This document shows positions 55,774 to 64,000 of a stretch of 64,000 nt of DNA, piece by piece. Below the pieces are notes generated by a model. That model had not been told where the DNA came from. It saw nothing but the letters and a program-made list of their open reading frames with translations, and ran no database searches. Position numbers and translations under genes: made by a program. Source of the DNA: Phlebiopsis flavidoalba (taxonomy: Eukaryota > Basidiomycota > Agaricomycetes > Polyporales > Phanerochaetaceae); NCBI GenBank assembly GCA_035772785.1, contig JAOCPU010000065.1, positions 1 to 64,000 of the forward strand, read 5' to 3'. The number at the start of each line of letters is the position of its first letter. Position 1 is the first letter of the stretch.

Positions 55774-57482
55774 GTGTAAAGGGACCTCAAATGAAGGAAC
55801 AAAAGCCGTTCGAGGCTTGAGTGAAGAGGAAAGGGGGAAGGGGAGAGGGGGAGAAGAGCCTGCCGATGGGGGCAATGTTCGAAATAGCCACTACATTTTA
55901 TATGTTGAGCGTCTTAGTGACCGCCTCCGCATAATGCGCAGAGCTCCCGCCACTGCCAAGCTGCGAAAGGATCGCGCCGACAGCTGCTTCGCTGGGACCA
56001 TCCCTATGGCTTCGTAATTTTGGATGGTTGGGATCAATGGACTCGAGTGTCGGACCCAGAACTTGCCATCCCTGGCCACGTAAACACGCCTAAGGGGTCG
56101 GAAATCTGACATAACCTTGTACAGACAGCGCGCCCTACTTACGCCACAGATCCCGGCTCTGAGTTCGTGGGCGCCCCCTGTCGGATGGGCCAATAACCGT
56201 TGCCGGAGATGGTCCCGTCGCACGAAGCACCGTCGGAGACCGTTCGGCACTGCAACGCTTGGTCCGTGGGAAATCCCGCCCGCTCAGTGCTTCTGTGGCC
56301 TGCTTAGTCAGCATGCCCCATTGGGCAATTCACGTCAATCCACAGCGCGTTTACTCCCGTCCGGCGCAGGCTCGAACATGAAACTCGACGATGTGATGCA
56401 GAGACGAGAGGCTGCGTCTGCATTCAAGCGGAGAATGTAGGAGGTATAAAGAGCAGTCAGCTTGACTCGCGCGTGGAGGTGCGTGCCCAAGCTCCGGCGA
56501 AAACTACCCACCTCTGGGTAGATAAAATCCGTCAAAGCGGAGAAAGCTGATCCCAGACAGGACTAGAGCGGACAGCATCGTCGGTCATGAGCTGGTCAGG
56601 CCAAGATCGACCTATGAATAGAGCTTGACGACGACCACTTACGATAGACCACGGTAAGTGGCGATCGACACCTGACAATGAACAAGGTCCTAACGGCCGG
56701 CGACCAACGAGCTATAGTGCCAAGACCAACGGCATCCCATGGCTTGTACGGCTACGAGATGTATATCAAAAAGCGGCCTGAATATAGAGAAGCGACGTTA
56801 CTCGCTCAGCTCCTCCATCGCGTTTCGACTGCTGCGTGGTGCGTTTTTATCTTGTGATTGGTCCTGAAGTCCTGACTGGACATCTGAAGGGATGATGGCG
56901 AGAGAATCAAAGGCACTTGATACCATGCTTGGGAGGACATCTCGGCTCGGATACAAGTTGGTCGACAGGAACAATGCGCGGTGCGCTGCTTGCAGCGTCT
57001 AGAGCCAGGCGCATCTGGCGAGGCAGGCACACCAATTTATCGAACCGAGGCCGACCACAGTAGGAGAGATGGTTAGACCATAAACATTGTATGTATGACC
57101 TAGGGTGGACGAGGTGTGACCCAGTTGTTCGCCGTTGTCGTGTCGCCGTCGGACAGATCCTGCTTGAAGCGCTACCGAAGGGGGTAGGCCACGTGGTTCG
57201 AGCGCCGGCGGGCCATGGCATTGTCCGACCCGCCCGACTTTGGCAGGCGTCGTGCTTGAGGTGGGTTCAGCTTCTGCGTTGGGTCAGTCGCTGCCTTCGA
57301 TGGCTCAACGTCCCACTCGATGGACTTCTGCGTCGAAGACACCCTTCCAAGCTGGGTGCGTCTTAAATACAACGGGGGCATCGCTCGCCCGCCGTGCCCC
57401 CCCTTGTCTCTCTTCCCCCACCATCTCGCACGACACCGCCGTCTCACATCTCCCGACTTCAGCGTTTTTTTATCTTGCGGGG
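55774..57482. other. Unassigned stretch
   Basis: About 1.7 kb between divergent genes (MFS copy B, minus; DUF6534 gene, plus). A minus frame at 55891-56250 contains RRVYVARDGKFWVRHSSPLI but no partner exons or known motif. I see nothing else I can support. Confidence 0.4.
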
Positions 57483-59282
57483 ATGGGATCACCAGCAGCA
57501 GTAACGTAAGCGCTACCACAACCAGCGACCGAGATTCCCGCCTGATACCGACGACACTAGATACGGCCCCCATTTTCATAGGGGTCGTCTTCAACATCAT
57601 GCTCTACGGTATCATGATCACGCAGACGTTTCTCTATTTCACTGTTTACAAGAAGTACGTCCATATTGCCCTCGCGTTCGCCGTGTGCTGACGTAGTCTT
57701 AGGGATAAGCTGTGGATGAAGCTGTTTGTAAGGCGCTCCGATGCATTTATGTCTGGAAAGCAGCCTCACGCTTCGACAGGTGACTGTGCTATTCATTTGC
57801 GATACCTTGAACAGTGCCTTCGATGTCGCTTTTGTGTACATTCCTTTGGTCAGCAAGTACGGTATGTACATGCACACGCGACGTTGAGTCAACACTCAGA
57901 CTACGTTTATCTTAGGCGACTTGGATGCCCTCAGCTATGCCACTTGGGGTGAGTGTGTGGACATTCGCGAACGAGTCTGAGCTAAAGTCCGATCAGTGTT
58001 CAACACAGGTGAGACGTATTGACTTGTCCCACGAATGAGCGGACTTACATGCATATGCGACGCTCCAAGATCCTGCGATGACCGTCAGTATCCGCATCGT
58101 TTTTTGCTGATGGTCATTGACCTCTATACATAGGCCATCATCGCTCTCATGGTCCAAATGTTCTTTGCGTGGCGAGTCAAGGTGTTGACGAACAGTTGGC
58201 CGGCGGTGATATTCATTGCGTTCTGCTCCTTCTGTCAATGGTGTAAGCGCTGTTCGTTATTCGATGATGGGGACGAGTTATTGACTTTGCGACCTCTAGG
58301 TGGAGGCGTTGGAACGGCAATTGCATGCGGAATGTGAGTCGTATTCATGGTCATCCCGCGCGAGTATTCACATAGGTCCAGAATACCCGAGTTCATTCAC
58401 TTCCAGAAGTTTCAAGTCATCGTTATCATCTGGCTTGCATTCTCGGCTGTCGCGGACACTTCCATCACTCTGGCTCTAGTTTGGCACCTGGTGAGTAGGA
58501 TGCTATAGGCCTTCGATGAATCGCCGGCTGACGAAGCCACCACGCAGCGTAAACATAAGACCGGCTTTTTCAGCCACCGACGATATCGTGAACAGGATCA
58601 TTCGTAGTAGGTTTTGAGTTCTTCTCTTGCCAATTGGCGTGTAACCATGGGATCCACAGTGACGGTACAGACGGGCATGATCACTGCCCTTTGCGCCACC
58701 ATAGACCTCATCTTGTTCTTGGCCACTGTAAGTTGTTGAACACGTCCATCGTCGCATCTCTTGCTCAGCTCCCCGAATCAGCCGACGGGAGCGCACCTTA
58801 TCTTCAATCTCCCTCTCTCCAAGCTGTACACCAACTCCCTGATGTCTAGTTTGAACTCGCGTGCCGGATGGAAGTACGGCACGGGAGCGGCCAAGGGTTT
58901 GAGCGGTGAATCGAGTGCTGGGGAGAGTAGAGCGATGCCTCTTGGAAGTAACTTGCGGGTAAGCTCTGACTTTTATAACTCGAGTCTGCGCTCGCTGTCC
59001 GTTGCAAGGAGAAGAAGCTCTTCGCTGTCGTAACTGCAGGATCGAGCGCTGATGAATGCATTGTGATATTCTCCCTCTGCTTCCCACGTCTGACGCCATC
59101 ATCTTCAGCCCGTCCAACAAGTCTATATAGACGTCGAGTCACACGAGTTGAAGGACCGGGAACACCAGGGAAGTTATTCCCTCAAGCGAGGCATCTCCGA
59201 CGCCGGCGACTCGGCCAGCGAGATCAAAGGGGAGCAGTACGAGGTCAAGGTCAAGACGGAGCAGATTTCCATCGCACGTTAA
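57483..59282 (+). CDS. DUF6534-family seven-helix membrane protein
   Basis: Function unknown; the family is large in agaricomycetes and predicted to have about seven membrane helices. The probable start is MGSPAAV at 57483 with one slip into SATTTSDRDSRLIPTTLDTA. Then PIFIGVVFNIMLYGIMITQT and FLYFTVYKK before an intron; DKLWMKLFV; TVLFICDTLNSAFDVAFVYI; YATW; IIALMVQMFFAWRVKVLTNS and WPAVIFIAFCSFCQW; GGVGTAIACGM; QVIVIIWLAFSAVADTSITL and ALVWHL; then (slipped) TDDIVNRIIRMT and VQTGMITALCATIDLILFLA; PTGAHLIFNLPLSKLYTNSL and MSSLNSRAGWK. The GVVFN start, the FFAWR segment in the middle and the closing LPLSKLYTNSLMSSLN block match what I know of DUF6534. The tail is hydrophilic, with VFIDVESHELKDRE-type sequence, and stops at TAA 59280-59282. 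Introns are short and canonical. Confidence 0.85.
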
Positions 59283-61177
59283 TCATCTATCGTACTCGTT
59301 AGCTTTACACCACTCTCTCTTTCGGCTCGCATGCGACGGTCGTGACACCGTAAGACCAGAAACTTTTCTTCCTTTCCTTTCCGTTGCGATACCGTAGTCC
59401 TGGTAGTTTGGGTCCTTTTCTTGTAGTGCATGCATATGGACATCTTCATCGTGTATCGACGGGATTTCAGCGATGATGCCACTCGTTGCCAAGGAAGAGT
59501 GACAGACAACTTGCGTCGAGGTACTTTGTCATGGCAGTGAAACGTGACGATCCCAATTGGGTCCCAACTTGAAAGTCAGCCGGAGGCGGGCGCTAGCGTT
59601 TGGCTCGATTTGTGAGAGCTTCGTGGCGGCCACGTGGGAAAAGCGCTTGTTTCCTTTGCCTGTCGCCGCCGCGTGCGGAGACCTACTGCAAACACCCACG
59701 TCGCACTTTGATTTACTCTGCGATGCTCTAACGTACAGGATTGAAGATTGACGGTGCTTTTCCTGTGCTTGACTAGCTCGCTGGAGAGAGAGCGTGTACG
59801 CCGCCGATGCGTCTTCCTCGGACCGCCTTCAAGTTGTGACTCGATCTTAGTTCGCGGATCTTCGCATCCGTCCTCGAGATCGTTGCGAACTTGCTAGATT
59901 CCGGCATGAGATTAGACGGTGCTGATGACTGCGAGAAAACTTGGTGCGATCATGATATTGCTGGTATGCGAGGACCCGACATGTAGGCCAATGTGAGTCT
60001 ATGGTTACGTATGTATTGGCAGGATTCTGATCTTTCCAGGACGCGATTTATCCTGAATGTGCAACCGGAGTACAGTATGCCCACTACTATCCGTCAGTCT
60101 CCGGTGTGTGCTTGCCTTGTATCAATGAGCTTGTACTTCTGGCCGAAAGCCCCAGGTCGATAATATATATTCCAAACGATCTGCGACGCGCCTTATTAAC
60201 GATTCTTCGATTCGATGTCCCTGTGAGCTGTACTAACTCATCGCTCAACAAAGGGGCTGTGACTGATCGGTCGGGCTTCGCCACTAGCACGTGAAACAGC
60301 ATCGTCAATCCAGATTCTGGACGGTTATGGTACGCAATCCTGCACCGAGAAGGTTGAACGGCACTTTTAGGTCACTCTCAGACGTAGCAGAACCCCATCC
60401 CTGGACACGAGGCCCACAGTATCACTGACTCGCCACGAGGCATCTGTCGCCAACAAGTGCTTATGGTCGAGACTACCGACGGGCGGTCACCGAGGTTCCC
60501 TTCCCATCTTTTGCCTGAAAGTATGTCATGATCTTGATGATTGGACGAGTTTGTGGGCCTGCGCTCTTTCACCACTTCCACCGCTCCCAGGCTGCCGGCG
60601 CTACATCTCGTGGGAGTGAGCGCTCTGTCAGCTGGTCGTTCTCGAAAACCTCTTCTGCAACGCCAGTTGACATCGCTTGTTTCATAGAAGGAGTTCCGTC
60701 GAGTGGCCGAAGGGGCTTTGTAAGACTGGTACGTTATGGAACTCCTGCAGGGCCGGAAATTTCTGACCCAGTACTCGGTTCTCGGCGCGCCACTGTTCTA
60801 TTACCTTTATATTCCCCCCCTGCATCACGCCCCCTCACAGCATATCGGCGACAACCATCCCACGGATGCTTCTACAAAGCCGCGCAAGTGTCATCGCTAG
60901 CCCCGTCCTCGTATCCCTGATATAAACGAACAGCGCCCAAGCGTCTGGAGTGGGTGTGGATGAAACTCTCCATGCGACTCAATGCAATCTCTTCAGGAGT
61001 ACAGCCGAGGTGCTGTAATAGCCGCGATTCGATCTAGACAGATTCTCTCCATCTCATCCTCGCGTGTTCATCAGTCTGGGGATGGGAATGTCCGGGAATT
61101 TGTATCTGGTACTATAAAAGACCAAACTTGCCGGATACCTTCCTTTCAGCAACGAAGTACCCATCCGCCGAAACAGC
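59283..61177. other. Unassigned stretch
   Basis: About 1.9 kb. Plus-strand frames at 59557-59751, 60106-60294 and 60528-60920 are open but show no motif or splice pairing. It should include the promoter of the zinc-finger gene in its last few hundred bases. Confidence 0.4.
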
Positions 61178-61931
61178 ATGTCGAACGATAAACTCCCCTG
61201 GTGTCCGTGTCCTCTTCCCAGGTAAGTTTATCCCCCTTAGCGCTGTAGATAGGCTTTCAGTGTTAATGTGAGGTCGATTGGTAGAGATGTTCAACAACGA
61301 CCACCGACAGCACACTTCAAGGCGGTCGTGGAGTGGCCGCTCCTCTTCAACAAGCGAGGTAAGCTTTAAGCTCTAGACGGCGATGGATCCGGAAGCTTAC
61401 GTGGGACCCACGACGGTAGAGCCCGTCTAGTTCAGAGCTCTCTTCCCCCGTACTAAGCGACTCACGATACCTCGCTTCTCCGAAACACTCCCGTCCTTCA
61501 GATTGCGACACCCCGAAAGCATTCGATCCCCGCGCATACTATGACCTCACCCAGCCCAGCCTTCCACATGGTCACGCGCCGCTTTCCGACGCGGCCTCTA
61601 GTGCGTCGAAGAAGAAGTACCTATGTACCGTCTGCTTCAGACGCTTCGAGCGGTACGTGCACGTCGGTAGCACTCAATACGGGGGTCCGGCTCACGGATA
61701 CGCAGGCCTAGCTCGCTGGAGACCCCACATGAACTCCCACACTGGCGCCAGACGTGAGTATCCGCCGATGCTTCCCCGGATAGAAGGCGTCGTGTACTGA
61801 CTGCCCTTCGTCACCCCGCAGCGCATGTATGCCCGCAGCCAGGATGTGCAAAGGCGTTCACGACGCGTTCCAATATGCAACGCCATTTCAGGTCGCATGA
61901 TACGGTCAGCCCGCCCTGGAGCTCGACGTGA
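61178..61931 (+). CDS. C2H2 zinc-finger protein, two C-terminal fingers
   Basis: Probable DNA-binding transcription factor. ATG 61178 opens MSNDKLP; if one C of CCCC is dropped, it continues GVRVLFPEMFNNDHRQHTSR across a 63-base intron. Next come WSGRSSSTSE, an intron, SPSSSELSSPVLSDSRYLAS, FDPRAYYDLTQPSLPHGHAP and SASKKKYLCTVCFRRFER, with an intron inside finger 1. Finger 1 completes as PSSLE..HMNSHTG (C-x2-C...H-x3-H; an extra C breaks the frame). After another intron, finger 2 reads HVCPQPGCAKAFTTRSNMQR and HFRSH (C-x4-C-x12-H-x3-H). The stop is TGA 61929-61931. The linker between the fingers, HTGARPHVC, is TGEKP-like. Total is about 165 residues. The regulated pathway is unknown. Confidence 0.85.
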
Positions 61932-64000
61932 AGACGATTAACGGTGCACTTTTTATCATTATATCTCCAAGTTTTTCTAAGCTTGGCTTATGGGGCGTTC
62001 AGAATGGAAGCACTGGCTGGATCTACTGCCGGAATGCGCCACGTAGCTATCGCTAGTATGTCTTATTTCTCTTGTTTTTCTTTCAGGGTGGTAAATGCTA
62101 TATACTGTCGACTATGGTGTTACCAATGAAGGCTGTGCCTGCATGCTCTCGTTGGATATTCAAATGTGTAATTATAATACATTATACTCCGTACATAGGA
62201 TAGCCGTCAAATGTCAGTTCCATGCAATACTCGTGAATAACTTATGTGCTGCTGAGTGCCGGTTCTTTCACATCCATACAAGGCTTAATTGTGTCCCGCG
62301 CCGCAACTCCGCAGAAAAAGCACGGCATGGAAAGAACACATAGCGAGCGCGCCAGGATGTCATCTTGACGCTGCAGGGAGTGATCTGTCTCCCGCGAAGG
62401 TCAGAGACGCAAAGGGGTATCGTCGTAGATGCTAACGCTGCATCTTCTCGGTGCGCTCGGCCGGCCGTATTGGCCTTGATATGCATTGAATGGGCGGGAG
62501 CCCTGAAAGAGGTGGCATCATACTTCATCGTGAGAGGAGATCGGTCGCTCCAGCTTACTCACAGTACTATCAGACGGATCGGTAGGTGGTGGCTCGAAAT
62601 GTGGGGATTCCGCATGGCTCGCATCAAGATGGATATCTAAACGTGTTGGCACAGTCAATGCGGTAACTCAAAAATACTGCTTCAATGTGCCTTCGATCAG
62701 GGTAAGATTGTTGTTCTAGTTGGCCGTGCGCGCAATAGAAAATCATTAATATCCTGTGCAGATATGCTCTCACCATCCGTCACAGCTTCAGCATCCCCGC
62801 AGGTCGTGTGATGAGAGGTGTTAATTCGAGGAGCAAAGCATAACTCTATCGCCCCCATTACGTCCTCATTCTTCGAGGTCGTTAGTGTTGGGAAACTGTA
62901 CCCACCGCGCGCGGAGTCAAGGTCACCATAGACCTGGTAGTATTAGTGGACGAAAGCGACTCGGAGATTGAAATCATCAGATAAGCTCACTCAATTCGTG
63001 TCCCCGCGCTCGTCCCCGGTCGATGGCTTTGAATGGGACCACATCATCGCAGCACCGCTGCGCCACTGCGCACACGCGCTCGTTGCTTGCACTGCCGGGC
63101 GTCCTGTACTATGCTTCAAGCTTCAAGCCCCGAGGCCGGCGGACGGCCGGCTTTAACCCATGACTCATATGTGACAACATCATTCCTGAATAGAAACATA
63201 CCTAAAACCGCGCTGTGTGTTACACGGTGCGGAATCGGCTTTCTTGTAGTAGACCGTGTCAACGTGAGCCAAGGTCCAGAACCAGTCTTGAACGAGTCCA
63301 AACCTTGAGTGTAGCGCACGGGACACTACCAATTCCCAGAACTGAGCGCGACTCACGATCAGGCAATATAATCCCACCGTGAACGTAATTCTCTGCCTGG
63401 GATGCGCAACCTGCCTGTGATGGATTGGGTGCCTAAATGATTTTGAGGACATAGGATCGTCCGCAGGTGACAGACGCAGAAAGATGTCAATTGGCGATGT
63501 GGCTGGGTGTTCTGTGAAGCTATCTTCGGATCAGACGGATTCGGATATGATATCCTGCTGCCCCCTCTCGAGCGGAGTAAGCTGCCCACCGTTGCGGTTG
63601 ATATGTGTGCATTTTCAAGGTCGCAGAAGTCCTTGGGGTATGGGTCTTTAGATAAACCACATCATGAAGACATGTGTGTTAGATGCGTATCAAGTTACGT
63701 CTGGATTCCATCATGTAATCACAACCGACCCCAAGTATTGTTCTGACACGGGGCACAGTTTTGTGGCACCGGACAAATAAATGAGGACATTTACCAGAGT
63801 TGCGCGTGGTTGATGCGCAGCCCTACTTGCTTTCATTATCACGAGATAAAAATAGATTTTGGTCAGCTTCAGACAGTTCGTTTCAAATTTGTTTCAAATG
63901 ACACTCACCAAGGACATAGTACGTCATTTCCTCAATGACATTGACACGAAGAGCTGGGAGAAATACACTAGATCAGCGTTCGTCCCCACAATTCAAGATG
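61932..64000. other. Unassigned stretch to window end
   Basis: About 2 kb, partly AT-rich (61960-62250). Short frames only (for example plus 62365-62640, minus 63180-63452), with no recognised motif, RNA gene or repeat. It may hold the 5' part of a gene beyond the window. Confidence 0.4.

Overview
The window looks like nuclear DNA of a filamentous basidiomycete, most likely an agaricomycete. Genes are split by many short (about 45-70 base) GT-AG introns. Several families found here are typical of that class: DUF7918, DUF6699 and DUF6534 proteins, an F-box protein and a WD40 protein. I cannot fix the order or genus. No rRNA, tRNA or CRISPR was seen.

A key property is that almost every recognisable gene changes reading frame repeatedly within exons. 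This includes genes that cannot plausibly be dead (PRP8, ALG7, capping protein alpha, TAD3). Conserved residues resume correctly after each one-base slip, and homopolymers are expanded inside exons. I therefore treat the breaks as consensus indel errors, not pseudogenes. Gene boundaries below run from first to last supported codon, span introns, and are approximate where stated.

Layout. 1-5.3 kb: two tandem DUF7918 paralogues (+), the second running into an acidic GA/GAT repeat. 5.5-6.8 kb: F-actin capping protein alpha (-). 7.25-9.27 kb: isocitrate lyase (-) with a peroxisomal SKL end. 9.3-16 kb: mostly unassigned, with two weak unknown genes at 11.9-13.2 kb. 16.2-19.1 kb: WD40-repeat gene and an F-box/LRR-like gene (+). 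20-21.3 kb: DUF6699 gene (-). 22.4-24.2 kb: ALG7 (-). 25.4-27.2 kb: F-box protein with a 10-residue repeat tail (-). 27.9-29.0 kb: unrecognised gene (-). 31.6-33.35 kb: an apparent SET-domain/TAD3 fusion (-), divergent from PRP8 (+, 34.05-42.6 kb). 43-48.5 kb: large PH-domain protein (-). 49.6-50.8 kb: AT-rich block bounded by a 90-base inverted repeat. 50.8-55.8 kb: two tandem MFS drug/polyamine-type transporters (-). 57.5-59.3 kb: DUF6534 membrane protein (+). 61.2-61.9 kb: C2H2 zinc-finger protein (+).

Functionally this is mainly a housekeeping region: splicing (PRP8), tRNA editing (TAD3), N-glycosylation (ALG7), actin capping and the glyoxylate shunt, with lineage-specific families between. 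No operon-like or cluster logic links the genes. The most unusual observation is the SET-TAD3 fusion, joined through a clean intron.
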